Shown: piece by piece, positions 12,367-28,500 of the stretch
Position numbering within the stretch: position 1 is the stretch's first letter
How the letters are laid out: each line of letters starts with the position of its first letter
NCBI GenBank assembly: GCA_015956445.1
Contig: WIUZ02000012.1
Coordinates: 372,001-436,000 of the forward strand
DNA length: 64,000 bases
Direction of reading: 5' to 3'
Source: Thelephora terrestris
Taxonomy: Eukaryota > Basidiomycota > Agaricomycetes > Thelephorales > Thelephoraceae
Notes under the pieces: model-generated
Databases searched by the model: none
Told to the model about the DNA's origin: nothing
The model's input: only the letters and a program-made list of their open reading frames with translations
Program-made: the position numbers and the translations under genes

Positions 12367-13749
12367 ATGTCTGAGGACAGACTACGACACGTCTGGCTTG
12401 ATGTTGACCCAGTAAGTGTACTTCGACAAAGCTGTCGGGACATTGTTTATCTACCCTGATGATTCGAGGGGCACGACGATGCCACCGCGATAATGTTAGC
12501 TCTCAGCGCGCCGGAATACGTTGACCTCCTTGGTGTCTCGACTGTACGTGTTTAATTGGAGCCAGCTCCGGTCCCAAACTAAGTAGGCCATTTCCAGGTT
12601 CACGGAAACAGCGACCTGCTCTGTACCACAAAGAACGCTGCCCGTTGTCTCTATGCCTTCTGCGCTGACAAGGACCAGAAAGTTCATATGGGTGCCGCAA
12701 AACCGTTGATAAGACACGCAAGGCATGACCCGGAAATCCATGGTGCTGACGGCCTGGGCGGTGTCAGAGGCCTACCTGATGCAAATTCAAATATCGTAAA
12801 GTCCATTGTGTCCCCGATAAAGGCAATTGACGGTATGGCGGCCTCTATGAAGTTCGTCATGGATAAACTCGGAGAAAGGGTTTCCATCGTGTCCTGCGGC
12901 CCGATGACAAACATCGCTCTCTTTATTTCTGTTTATCCGGAACTCCTCTACTGCGTGGAGGAGATAGTCTTCATGGGCGGAGGAGTCGGTATTGGTAACC
13001 GTGGCGCGGTTGCGGGTGAATACTTCTCCCAACGAATCCTGCCTTCGTGCTCATATTGGCTACCTTGTAGAGTTCAACGTCCTTTGTGATCCCGAAGCGG
13101 TGCAGATTGTACTTGATGCACCCGTAAGGAAAACTATGATCCCAATCAACGTAACCCATACTGCCATCGTCACTCGCGAGATTCACTCGAGGATCCTCGG
13201 AGGCTCGACTTATAACGGATTCACCGTTCCCCATCCAATCAGCAACCTGCGATACACGCTCTCTACTCTCGTCACTTTCTTTGCAGATACCTACAAGCAC
13301 ACATTCGGTTTCAACAACGGCCCGCCATTGCACGATGCTCTCACCATCGCATACATCGCTCATCCAGAGTTCTTCACCTGCAGAAGATACCGTGTGGACG
13401 TGGAACTTTCGGGGACCCATTCGCTTGGACAGACGGTTGTCGACGTCTGGAACTATAGCGGGGCACAGGAAGACCGTTGGGGGCCGGAAGGAAAGAATTG
13501 CTTGGTCGCCGAGTCGCTTGATGTAAGAATTCTTGTCCCTCAAGCCTCGACCACTAGGCCTCTGACAACAAAATTTATCATCAGGTTCCAAGGTTCTTCC
13601 GGTTCTTCCTGGAATGCATTGATTATTGTGACACCAAGTCGCCTCTCAATAGAGTGAAGTCAAGTGGTGTTCTCCAGTTCTCCCCCATCGACATGTTGCC
13701 AAGTCCTGCCGTAAGCCCCGAGGACAGGAAGGACATCATACGGGATTAA
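12367..13749 (+). CDS. Inosine/uridine-preferring nucleoside hydrolase
   Basis: Exons 12367-12411, 12469-12543, 12598-13015, 13071-13522 and 13585-13749 give 384 aa. The N-terminal calcium-binding motif DVDPGHDDA (residues 12-20) is formed across the first splice junction and is diagnostic of the IUNH family, which cleaves ribonucleosides to base and ribose (yeast Urh1). Other family blocks are VHGNSDL, ALFISVYPELL, EEIVFMGGG, AEFNVLCDPEA (also completed by splicing) and ADTYKHTFGF followed by HDALTIAY. Length is near the fungal norm. Likely role: purine/pyrimidine salvage in the cytosol. The neighbours show no pathway link. Confidence 0.93.
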
Positions 13750-14118
13750 CGGTGACGGAATCATAGTGTTAAAACCACCTGCAATTCCTGAGAGGAGTTT
13801 CGGCTACCCATGCTCTTTGCAAGCGTGTGTTCGAATAAATCACGATAAAGTACATGTCATATATTCAATGGGTGACTGAGTGACTGTCCGTGGGATGTAC
13901 ACAGTGTACACTGGTTGGTTGTGGGTGAGGTGGGGCCAGGTGGGTGGCCTCTTGCCTTCGGCATCTTTACACAAATATACGGATCCGCCGAATCAACACG
14001 TAAAAAGAAACAGAACGCAGAGAACGACACGGAGGTGGGAAGACATGAAGTGGGTACTAGGCGTAAAAGAAAGTGGAATAGGTAAATTCGTGAAATTCGT
14101 AAAAGCCGTAAAATAATG
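13750..14118. other. Convergent 3' region between nucleoside hydrolase and formin
   Basis: About 370 bp between two stop codons. It must hold both 3' UTRs. No gene, repeat or structured element is recognised. Confidence 0.5.
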
Positions 14119-17100
14119 TTACTCGATGGCCCGACTCTGTCTCGATCCATCGACAAAGATTCTACTGAGTGGACGATGTTGATTCTCACGCCGCCTGCGT
14201 TGTGTGCCATCCAGCATACCACGGATAGCCTGGTCGAAGTCTCCGCGCTGAATTGTGTTTCCGCCTGCACGGCCATGGGACCTCGCCGTCGGAGTGACTG
14301 TCCCCTCCCCTTGCTGTGGGGGTGCGAGTCCGTTCGTCGTTGGTGCATGTGTGGGCTTTGTCGTGTCTTCCTTCGCTGCCAGAGCAGGAGTTTCGGACAC
14401 AATCACCTTCGGCGCAGCGGCTTCCTGCTTCCCTTGAGCTTTGTACACCTCAAGGGCGGATTTCTGTGGTGGTGTGAGTATGGTGTTCGGAGCTCCTGTC
14501 TGATTCACACTCACCTGGAGGGAAGTTGAGAATGACAAGATCATCCCAAAGAAATCCTCTGCCTTCATCCCTTCTATGGTCTCTGTAGACTCTCCGTAGT
14601 ATAAGAACAATGTCCGTAACTCTGACTCCAGCGCGGATGCCATGTTTTTGAGGGCATCGACACTCCTACGGGCATCTTGCAAGAACGGCTAGGTTGGAGA
14701 CGGAATCAATCTCTGCGTCAAGGTTAACACCGGCCTATGTCGCACCTTCATGACGAAAATGAACCTATCTCCAGAGGATGCGCCGATCTTCTTCAGCACT
14801 CGCACTTCTTCTTCGATCTGTTCGAGTCCTGTTACGAGAGATTTTGCCGAGGCCAGCAGAGTTGACACAGAAACTGCACGAATTCAGATCAGTGAGATAA
14901 CAAGTATAAAGTTTTCAGGTACAAACTTCGTGCGGCAGCTTCCACGCTCCTCATCTCGTCGATAAAATTTACAAGCTCCGGGTCCGTCCTCAACAGCACA
15001 CGGGCAAGATAATGAAGCAGCGTCGGACAGTCTGGTCCACCTTTAGCCGTCTTGGTCTCCTTCAACTAGATTGCAACTTGAATCAGCCACCCAGAGAGAT
15101 AGGAGGGGAGCATGGTGTAATACCTTGGCTAACGCTTCCAGCTGGAACCCCCGTGCATTGCCCCGGAAGGTGGAGCCGTTGAGAGCATTTCCCACGGCAA
15201 GGACAACCTTATGACGGGGTAAGCATGACCCCTTTGATAGAGAGGGTAACCAACAGACCTGTAGAACTACCCTGAATCTCTCCGAACCTCGCAAATCCTT
15301 ACATGCGTCTCGTACGGTTTGCATATCAGGCCGAATTTCTTCTACTTCCAGTTCTAGCTTGCGTCGGTAGAGCATGCACTCCAGGCGCTGGGAGAGCCGC
15401 GGGATCATGCTTATCTGAACGGGCGGTGAACCCAAGGCGAAACATCGAGGGCAGAGGGTCCCTTACCTGACTAAAGTATTGGTCTGATTTGGCTAGTTTC
15501 CCAATGTCTTCAAAGTCCCTGATCCGGGCGATCTGGGAAACTTTCGGGATGCGAATTGCAAAAAGGATGTAGGTCACCCACCTCCTCCGGTGTCGGCAGC
15601 TGCTTCGAGATGGCTCGCAATTCGTCTTGTGTGAGCTTGTTGTCGTCTACGTCAAGTAATGCCCTTCTAATATCCTCGAGGCCAAGCTTGATCCTCGAGA
15701 GCATGATAGCTAAAAGGACTGATCAGAATCATGTTGCGGGAAGAAATCGATATACTTACCAACATTATTCGCGCGAGAGATATCCAACAATGTGGTCACA
15801 GCCTGCTTCTTGGGACTCGCCATTGTCGAAGTAGTTGCTGACGCAGGAGAGTTCTCGAGCGAGAACGTATCCTCTAAATCGCTCAGATTGAAAGCTGTCG
15901 ACGAAATCGTTTCACCCCACACAGTTGATATGACGTTGGACGCTTCCACCTTGTTCCAGAAGAAAGGCTTGAGTCGTTTGGTTGGCCGGATGATCTTGGG
16001 TTTTCCAAACTTGAAGGCACTCGGAGGCGGCGGGGGACCTGGAGGTGGAAGAACTCCCGGTGGTGGTGGCGGAGGTGGAGGCGGAGGGGCTCCGGATGAT
16101 GGTGGAGGAGGTGGAGGTGGTGGTGGTGGTGGTGGTGGTGGTGGTGGTGGTGGTGGTAGGGGCACCATGGAGCCATTCGAAGTAGGTGGAAGCGGTGGCG
16201 GTGGCGGTGGCGGCGGAGGGGGTGGTAAAGAAGGAGAGTCATTTCCGTTAACGGGAAGGGGCGGAGGGGGCGGAGGAGGGGGCGGAGGAGGAGGCGGGGG
16301 TGATGTCTGAGGGTCAGCTACCGGAATCCGAGTCTGTACGGGGGGAGGTGGTGGCGGGGGAGGTGGTGCGGGCTTCAGCGATGCCGGCTCAGCAGAATTC
16401 GGGATGAAGGTTGGTTTGCGTTTGACCGGAGGTGGGGGAGGTGGTGGAACTTTGGTCTTGAACTCTTGCTCCGACACGAACCTCGGCCTAGAGTCCAACT
16501 CTGCCTTCAAGTCGATTACCTCTGCTTCCAGGGCGGCGATTCTATCGTCTTTCTTTGTGAGACTCTCGATTGCCTGCGAAGCAATTGTCTGTGCATCCAG
16601 CTCAGCTTCACCCCTGTCTTCTTCACGGGAGTGGAACCTGGAGTAGACGGACTCCATCGCCCGCTTGAGGTAGATGACCTCCTTGTTCCTGATTCCTAAA
16701 GAAGTCTCCATCTCAACGTTCTGTAGGTAGAGATTAGATTGGAGTGACAGGCATTAATTTTTTGAGGTACCTTGGTCTTTAGCTTCGCAATTTCATCCAT
16801 CAGGCTATTCCACTTCGCCCGGTCTCTTTCCCTTTTCGCTTTCTCGTCCTGCAAGAGATATTAATATTAGGATGGGGTCCCCCGCGTTGTCAGCGCACCG
16901 CTTCTCTACCCTCGCTTGGATTTTGAGCTTTCAAATTATCGAGGTCGGTTTGTAGCTGTACTACTTGCTTCTCCTTCTGAATTAGTCTTTGAACCAGACC
17001 GTGGAAACTCTGCGACTGGAATCTGCCTCAATCAACTGTCGGGAATACTTGGAGGATACAGTTCACCTCTTGACCAGGTTTACCAGAACTCTTTTGCATA

Positions 17101-20100
17101 GGAGCGGCGACCTTCGTTAGAGATTTCAAAGTATTGATCTCAGCGGCCTGTTGATCAACCTCGCTGCGGAGCTTGCCCCGCTTGACATAGGATGCTGCGT
17201 TAGTAGCAAGGATGGGCGAAAGCAAGGACGGCCTACTTCATCAGTTAACTCATCAACTTTGGAGCGGAGATTTTCTAGTTCCTCCTCAATAACGCCGTGG
17301 GCCTGTGTAGAGACCTTGAAATAAATTGGCCGTCCGGTCAGGTACTCGACCGACGATGAAAAATCCAATAGGAATGCCTCCCATCCGTCGTTCCTGTCCA
17401 AGAGTGAGAAGATGGAGGATGTGTGTTTAGCATGAACTCACAGATCATGAAGTTGTACCACTTTCTCAGCAAACTTTTCTAAAATCGTAAACAGATCGGC
17501 TTTGTGTTGCCTGGGTAAGCAAGATATATAAGTACAACAGCACGGCCGGAAAAAAATTCAGGTCGCTTACGTATCGATATCTTGATGCAGGAGTCTCGTG
17601 CAGCGCTTTAGAATTTCTAATGCGTTGGCGTATAGATCCGGAAACTCTTTGGACGATCCCCTTAGTCCCTCCAGGAGATCATCCACTTCCGAGCTTGGAT
17701 GACAATTGACCATTAATGAACTTGCTCGTTCTCGCATGTCCGCCTCATCTTCGAATTTCTCCTCCGTATATACGTCTAGTTGTGTTAGAAGGGACTCTGG
17801 TGGCTTGACATATCGTAGCGCCTGAAACAAGGATTAGTACGACCTCGTGGTCAGTCCTCAGGTAGACAATGCTTACCACCATAACCTCATTCAAGCCCCT
17901 CCGTGTGAATTCATCCCTTAGTAAAACGCGGTCCTCTAATGAATCCGGACTCGTCGTGATGGCGTTTACCAAGGACATGACGGCTGTTCTTGCTTCCCAA
18001 ATTCCTTCCTCTTCGGCCTCTGGAGCAGGGTGTTCGTCACCATATTCAAACTCCGGAAGCCGGAGGTAGGCTATGAGACTTTCGAATCGAAAAGCCTCGG
18101 AGAACTCAACGCGATAATCGGAAAGGGCAGAAATAACCGCCTTATGGCCCTCTTGTACCGATATGAAGCTGATCGCAGCGAGAACGGTTGTCACGAGGGC
18201 TCTAAGCTTCGCGCTGCTCCCATACAGCGAATAGGCGATGTGGGTGATCATAGTCGGAGACGAAATTACTTCGTGATATCCCGGCTAGGGGCACGTCAGT
18301 CGATGCCTATTGACGGTCTGCGAACCATACCTCCGTGTTGAGCAAAACCCTGAGACACTTTATTAGCTCGAACAATACCGTACTCTCGACATCGGTCAAG
18401 GCCTTGCGTTTTCCACTCTTCCCCACAAGTCCTCCTAAGAGCAAACCTAGAGCGTCCATCCCTTTTCTTTCCTGGACGAACTCCTCGATCCAGGTGAGAC
18501 TTGCGGTAGAGAGGTGAACACGGAGCGATATCAAGTGCTTTACGAGCTTCATGTCCACACTTCTACCGCCCTTCAGTCCATCAACGTACCAGGTTGGCGT
18601 CTGCTTCTGGGCCTTGTCGGCTCCACCGGAGGAAGCCCACCAACTACTCCACAGGCCACCGGTGGTCTGAGGTTGCAGCGGAGGGGGGTCTGCGTCGGGC
18701 CCATCAATTGACTTGCGACCCCTCACTGTGACGGGTCTGTTGGAGAATACAGAAGTGTCTGATTTGGTGGGTTGCTCGGACTCTTGGGCTGGTGTTGAGG
18801 GTGTTGAAGAGCTTGAGCTGCCCCAACCAGAAAGTCGATTGATCAAACCGTTCCCTGTTAGCTGAGGAACCAAACGAGGAGGAATGGCCCCCGAACCCGA
18901 AGAGCCAATCGTCACAGGTTGTTGAACGCCAGGAACAGAGGATTGTCGGGCCAGAGCTTTGGACATCGAGCCAAATTGCCGGTTCTGACGAAGCAAATAC
19001 TTCTTGCGATCCAAAGGAAGGTTCCTCATTTCTTCCCTCCGTTGACCCTTCAACCCAAGACTGTCCTATCCAGCACGTGAGCACCAGATAGAAAGTCGGG
19101 GTGGAGTCACCTTACCATCATCTCTTCGAATTCGCTCAGGTCACCGGAATCAGATCCCGCAAACGCGGCCTGTATTGGTATCGGGTCACTAACATTGACG
19201 CTCGTGCGTTTGTTCTGCACTGAGGACTCGATGGGCGGAGCAGGCGTTGGACTAGATGGCAACCAACCCTCAAACATAGTCGAAAGTCGTGCCTGTGAGA
19301 AACTCGCTCTCCAGTCTCCAGATTTTCCGGGAGAACTCGCAGGTGACTGAGTCACGACTGCTTGAGCCTTCGCAGTACCCTCCCCCTCCGTAACCTCTTC
19401 TTCACCTTCCTCCTCTGATTCTTCTAAGTCTGCTAAGCGCTTGATCGTGGCCTCCGAAGGGGTTAAGGAACCCGTAGACAACGTTCTTGTCCTGCTCCTT
19501 CTATACCACTCGTCCGGTACACAGAAGCGATATACAGGGGTGTTCGGGGGTGATTTCTCCTGTGCTGCCTCCAATATCTTTGAGAATCCAACCGAGGGCG
19601 AGAGCCGGGTAACGTCTGGGGCGGGATCAGGACAAAAACGAATACTAGGGGACAGAGCCTAAGCCTAAACTCACTCTCCCCAAACACCTCTTCCAATACG
19701 TATTCAAGCGTCCCAGTCCCGGGGACGGGCAAAGCCTTCGCCAGGCCAAGCTCTTCCACGACCGTCTCCATCACCTCGTCGACCGTTGACTCTCGCGCAA
19801 AGAATGCCTTCCACGTGAACGTTTCGTGAATCTCCGGCACACGGGCGAATGTCAGAGTTACGGAGAGCGAAGGGTGCAAAGATACGAGTCGCAGGGTAGG
19901 TGTGTGCATGTGAGATGTAAGTGGAAAGGCAGAAAAATGCCTAACTGGGGCATCTTTGGCAGCCTCAGACGAGTTGAGCAAGGGAGACACAGGTGCCTTA
20001 GAATCCAACACACCTAGAATACGTTATCTCGTCAAAAACTTGGTTGTCCGTCTTGAAAACACAACAAGTTGGGCTTACCGTCACCAAGGTTCTCCAAATC

Positions 20101-20313
20101 TTTCTCTTCCCATTGTCTCCCACTCTTCTCGATGCGGATCTTCTGCAATGCCCAACCCGTGTCGCCCAAGCCACTAAGAACCTCCGAGGTGACTTCTGGT
20201 TGTCTGAGGAGAGCGTCGATAACATCCTGAGCTGTCCCATCTGGCTGGATGGTCGCGAAATGCAGTGACCCAGTCGGTATAGCGACGGGCACGATGAGCG
20301 AGCTCTCGGGCAT
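14119..20313 (-). CDS. Diaphanous-related formin (Bni1/SepA type)
   Basis: Twenty exons: 20313-20079, 20013-19675, 19615-19116, 19065-18331, 18284-17877, 17821-17571, 17510-17442, 17393-17237, 17180-17067, 17015-16899, 16848-16771, 16720-15760, 15709-15582, 15532-15467, 15414-15259, 15207-15124, 15065-14927, 14873-14746, 14688-14515 and 14463-14119, giving 1727 aa. Order: N-terminal ubiquitin-like stretch, GTPase-binding region (VYRFCVPDEWYRRSR), FH3 domain (SSPTMITHIAYSLYG), coiled coil, proline-rich FH1 (about 1090-1240) that binds profilin-actin, FH2 actin nucleator (RLKPFFWNKVEA, NNVAIMLSRIKLG, GNALNGSTFRGNARGFQL), and a C-terminal autoregulatory DAD-like motif (IRGMLDGTQRRRRE). It builds actin cables for tip growth and septation under Rho control. 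Intron 14514-14464 is an in-frame 51 nt intron. The ATG at 20313 is chosen as first in frame; an extra upstream exon is possible. Confidence 0.93.
16038..16300. repeat. GGT/GGA-rich low-complexity tract encoding formin poly-proline
   Basis: On the plus strand this is an almost pure G-rich array including a (GGT)n run around 16110-16157. On the minus strand it encodes runs of 6-20 prolines in FH1. It is prone to length change by slippage and to assembly error. Confidence 0.85.
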
Positions 20314-20724
20314 TGGCGTTAGGCCCAAGGTTCCCCAAGTTGATCCTCGTCAATTCTGTTGATGTGTAGTGATCGTCAAAAATTAGGGTGTACGACGGCA
20401 ATAATTAGCATTCAGCACGGTCGACACCGGGAGAGTTGCGAGCTGCAAGTGAAATAAGATGTGGGGCGGGGGATACGCTGCAGGAGGGTCATCACACCAG
20501 TTTCCCGTGGCCGGAAATCACCGGACGAGCGTCTAATTCCCACGGATCATGGTCGCAACCACCCAAAATCGTAACTAAACCACAACGGGCGCCAATGCCA
20601 GCGATTTCGATTACCGGTAACCAGTGACCCTGAGCGTCCGAGCTACGTTCCATGCGGGATGAATCATACGGTAGATTATAAAGACGTGGGCACGACAACA
20701 GTACAGATAACATCACAAAACCAT
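20314..20724. promoter_or_regulatory. Formin 5' region / MCM6 3' region
   Basis: 411 bp between the MCM6 stop and the formin ATG, both genes on the minus strand. It should hold the formin promoter. No clear TATA box or gene is seen; a short frame from a TTG at 20401 ends within the first exon region and looks non-coding. Confidence 0.4.
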
Positions 20725-23989
<3,265 letters not shown>

Positions 23990-24004
23990 GATGTGTTAAG
24001 AGAA

Positions 24005-24010
24005 ACGCGT
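24005..24010. promoter_or_regulatory. MCB box (ACGCGT) upstream of MCM6
   Basis: Exact palindromic ACGCGT 16 bp upstream of the MCM6 ATG. In yeasts this is the MBF (Mbp1/Swi6-type) binding site driving G1/S genes, including MCM genes. Function here is inferred. Confidence 0.6.
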
Positions 24011-24068
24011 CGGAAACACGAAAACTCTGGTGGAAAGAGAGATGAAGAGGGATCGTTAATGAGGAAAG

Positions 24069-24074
24069 ACGCGT
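24069..24074. promoter_or_regulatory. Second MCB box (ACGCGT) upstream of MCM6
   Basis: A second exact ACGCGT 80 bp upstream of the MCM6 ATG, within the 223 bp divergent promoter shared with the phosphatase gene. Paired MCBs are typical of MBF targets. Confidence 0.6.
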
Positions 24075-24212
24075 TTTCTAAAAAGGGAAGCGTGGGCTAG
24101 ACCGTGACGGTTGTGCGATTCGGGGGCTCAGCGTCGTGGCGAGGACGTGATTCGATCTCCGGCCGGACATGCGGCCTATCCTTCTTACCCTCACTGTTCA
24201 CCGACGACGACA

Positions 24213-25323
24213 ATGAGCTTGGACGGCGACCCTTTGGATGAGGACTACGTCAGAACAAGGCTCGAGCGACCACCCTTTGTCACAATCGACGGCGTCCTCA
24301 ATATCAGGGACCTCGGTTCATACCCCACTGCCAACCCAACCCTCATCACAAAGCCCTCGTTGATATACAGGTCTGGGGAGGTCTCGGGAATTACAGAAGA
24401 AGGTATTCACTTCGTCTTACTCCTTAGCCACGGTGTTATCTCAACTCCCTTAACCAGGCAAATCGCAGCTTAAGTCGCTCGGGATCACCCACATCTTCGA
24501 CCTCAGATCCGACCCAGAGATGGCCAAATGGCACTCTCCGATCCCGCATATCGATGGGGTCCAGGTGATCCACGTCCCCGTCTTTAAGAGTGAGGATTAC
24601 AGTCCGGAGATGATAGCCAAGTATGTCCCGCCGGTGTCCGCAACGTCCCCTGTTCATAAACCTATTCATTTCTAGGAGATTCGAACTATACTCTGCGAAT
24701 AAAACGGAAGTGCGTTGCAAATGATCCTGCGATCCTGCTTGATAACAACTGAGAAGTAGGCCCGCAGGCATTCATGGAACTCTACACTCAGATAATGGAC
24801 AACGCCGGTCCATCATTTCGCACCATCTTACGCCATATCAGAGACCACCCGGACTCCGGCTGCATTTTCCACTGTACTGCTGGGAAGGATAGGACCGGTA
24901 TTCTTGCGGCGCTCCTGTTGAAGGTTCGTGCCGCTCTTTCTTCGCGGTCAATCCTTCAACCGGATACGCCAGCTCGCGGGCGCAGACGACCAAACCATAG
25001 CAGATGACTACGCCCTTACCAGAGTGGGTCGAGAGCCGGCTCGGAAGAAGATAATGGCGCGACTGCAGGAGGAACCTCTGTTTGCGTCCAACAACGAAGC
25101 AGCTCTCAATATGTTTTCGTGCCGGTAATTCCACATATCGATCCTGTTTCGAGGAGCGGTTTACTAATGGTTGGCGTGTAGACCTGATACCATGCTGGCC
25201 TTTCTCTCGATGCTAGAAGAGAAATATGGTAGCGTAGAGAGATATCTGAGGGATGTCGTCCAGTTGACCGACGAGGATATCTCGATCGTCAGATCCAATA
25301 TCCTAACACCCCGTCCCTCATAG
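24213..25323 (+). CDS. IphP-type (Y_phosphatase3) protein tyrosine/serine phosphatase
   Basis: Exons 24213-24402, 24458-24620, 24676-24709 (34 nt), 24768-24923, 24973-25124 and 25182-25323 give 278 aa. Conserved family blocks are VLNIRDLGSYPT near the N-terminus, THIFDLRSDPEM, and the catalytic loop HCTAGKDRTG, with the nucleophile Cys165 and Arg171 (C-X5-R). The C-terminus MLEEKYGSVERYL is typical of the fungal branch. It hydrolyses phosphoesters through a cysteinyl-phosphate intermediate; the physiological substrate is unknown. Joining exons 2-3-4 needs two short introns whose phases agree. It is divergent from MCM6 and shares its promoter region. Confidence 0.88.
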
Positions 25324-25516
25324 GCGCCAACGTGTAATGCCCTCTGTCCGCGTCTAGCCGTCGGTATTATCCACTAATATTAATCGATATGAAGTAATGC
25401 TCGCGATACATATTACAAACCAGAACTTGGCGTTCACTGGAAGCCTTAACCTCGTCGAATCATGGGAGGTAGCGTCAGGAAGGTGACGGCGCATCCGGAA
25501 TATCGTCTCGCTGCAC

Positions 25517-28500
25517 CTACTTCTTGACCAGACTGAGCGACCGTTTCGGCTTCTGCGCTATTCCACTTGCTGGAGGTTGTGGCGGCGCGGGGCCACCTCC
25601 GCTCAACAATCCATTCTGTCTCGACCTCGGGTTTAATGGAGATAGCACCCCGGACCTCGAGGGAGGTCTCATCCCCCCGGCCTCTGGTAGCCCTCCCCCG
25701 CCTGGTGGTGCGATAGTCTTCCTCCTTCCGAGACCGCCGCCTCCTAGGTTCTTACCAGCTCCGAACCCAGGCGGTCCAGCTTGCGAGGAACCTGGGCTAG
25801 TATTGTCACGATCATTTGCCAAGAGTTCCGAGAGCGGTGATAAATCTGCTCCCAGACTTTGTCTCCTTGCTTTTTCGTGCTTGGCCTGGACGGAACGGAA
25901 GTGCTGGAGGAGTTCTTGCCACTTGATATCATCCCTGCCCAATTTTGATCGAGTAGAGGAAATATTCCCTACGGTCCTATATCTCGGATCAGAAACATCG
26001 GTGCCAAAAGTTCAACATGAATCGTACGACGATTTGGGTGCGATGTGCAGGAACCCAGAGGAGTTGACAGCGTTAAGCCTGTTTCTCAGAGAGACGAACG
26101 CCGAACTTTGTGGCAGCAACATCAACAGGCCGTACAAACACTTGAAAAGGTACGGATATTTCTCCGGCTCCAGAAGTTGGAGTCTCAGATCTGCGGATGA
26201 GGTTCAAATCAGTCCACTGCAAGTACGCAGACCGTTCGTCACGATAAAACTCACAGGTGAATACCGGTGATTCGATAAGCTGTACCAATTTGTCAATCTG
26301 AACGAGCAAGGCCACAGTGACTTCGAGGTCCGCACTAGGGACGGTCAAAATGGGATAGTTGGGTCAACAGCTATTCAACCCACAAGATGTATAAGAGATT
26401 TGATGCATGTTCGTACGCCTGTGCGAGCAGACAGAGCGAGAACACCGCCACCGGGTTATGACACCAAGACTTGTATAAGATCGTGAATAGCACCTGACCA
26501 TCTTGCTGCAGATTACGTGTCAGTTGCCAGGTGAAGGGGCATGATGGCCCGATTCGCATACTCGTGTTTCCAAGCTCTTCAATCGTCTCCTAAACTCGGC
26601 CAGCTCGGGCGAAGTCATCAATATCAGGCTGAGTTTCTGGACAATTATTCCAGCAAACTCAAGGTCCTTGAAAGGCGGTCATTGCAGCTCTCTCGGGTCA
26701 ACTACAACAAATCTCACCTCCTCACGTTCCAGTAACTCGGCAAAAGTCCTGTAAATCTTCTCCGTGTTCAAGTTCAGGCACAGTTGTCGGATGATCAAAC
26801 TCCCTCTCGTTTCCAACAACCTTCTGTCGGTACCGAAGAGTTCCAAAAGGTTGTGCATGAATGCTCGAAAATAACTCTCCTCCGAACTGGTGGAAATTTG
26901 AGCGATGAGCTGGAGGTCGTGCTTTATCACTTCCTCCGAGGAATCCGAGAGGGTCTTAAGGAGTGCGGGGAATGTTCCATCGTCCATGCCAAGGATCTAC
27001 CAGGAAAAAGTCAGCCCCGGCGCAAAATACCAACTTCGAAGGAGCATGCCTTTGGAGATTTCTGATGTAGCATAATGAGCCATCTCAACGCAGCCACCCT
27101 AGTCTCTTCGTGTTCGCTCAGAAATTGGATTGTCAGGGCGTTCACCGTGGCAGGGTAGTCCATCAGATATACATTATCCGTTATCGGTGACCCCTGGGTT
27201 ACAGTGGTGGCTGATTGCTGCTGTGGTTGTCTGATGGAAGGGAGCGCGATCCCCCCACTCCTCATCGAGACTGGGGACTCCGGTCGGCTCGCAAGCACTG
27301 GCAAACTACTCTCCCCTTGTTGCTTTAGATACCCTGCAGCATTGTCGATGTCCTTCTGTGTTGGTGTTGCTCCCGGTCCTTTCGATTTCTGTCCCTGCCC
27401 TGATGTCGATTCTTGAATTAGCTCAGGGGAGTTAAGATCTCTGATCGGCGGGTTCACTTGGTCCTTTGAGGAGTGCCTTGTTGGTACGGAACCTGCCGTT
27501 GGGGTCGGTGAGGAGGAGGCGGGGTTGGCCCTCCCGCTGGAGGGATCAGGCGTTGACTGTGTAGGAGAAGGTAATGATTGCACGACTTGTAGTAAGAGCT
27601 TGTTTGTCTTGACAGCCGCAGATTGGATCATGTGTACATCATGGGCGAGGTTCGGCAGGATGGCTAGGATTAACCGTGGGGTGAAGGGGACCATAATCTC
27701 GTGAGCGAAGGTGAGGAACTCCGAGAGCCACCGAAGGGCTGTCGACTGTTGGATTTCATCATCTACGAAACGATGAGTAGGGTGCATTAGTTCAATGACA
27801 CTGACGTACGATCGCCGTCGAGTTGGTGAATGAGGATTTCGGCTATCGCAGCGTAGTCAATTTTCACACCCTGTCCAGGTATCCATGCTGGTTTAATGTC
27901 AGACAGTTACCCAAGGAGTGGGATGAATACTGACACCCGAGATCCCTATCGTCGAAGTCCGTGTTCGAACCATCCGGATAGTTCACGTCGCCATCATCTT
28001 CCTCGCTGTGGATAGGCGTTGTGTCCCCTTGGCTTTCGCCGCTTGGTTCAACCTCTTCGATGGCTACTTCTTGCTTTGGTGCTAGTTCGCCGTGGGTCTT
28101 CCTCGCGACAGCGGTTATAACCCGAATTTCTTTTAGGAACTCGCTGAGAACCACCTCCGTAGCAACTCGAACGTCTTCGCTGGGGTCCGAGAGGTATTTG
28201 CTAGCGACGGTGTCAGATGAGTGACGATGGCGGTATAAGCGACTCACAGCAGTCCATCTAGGAACTCAGGCAAATACGTGACGAGCTCCAGCTCGGGCAC
28301 AGAATCCAACACTGAGATCCACGATACCAGGAAACTCCTCGTGAAGGGACTAATCACGTAGATCCTATCTGCCAACAGTGGAATGAAACCCTTCAGAGAG
28401 AACGCCTTTCGCGCCTCGTTGACATCTGCGCCACTGCCGATATCATCGGGGTGAGGGACAACAATTCCAGGACTTTCACCATGTAGATCCCGCGCTTTCT

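Noticed and set aside
15792-16310. 172 aa poly-Gly plus-strand frame
   Set aside because: Mirror image of the formin FH1 proline repeats on the minus strand.
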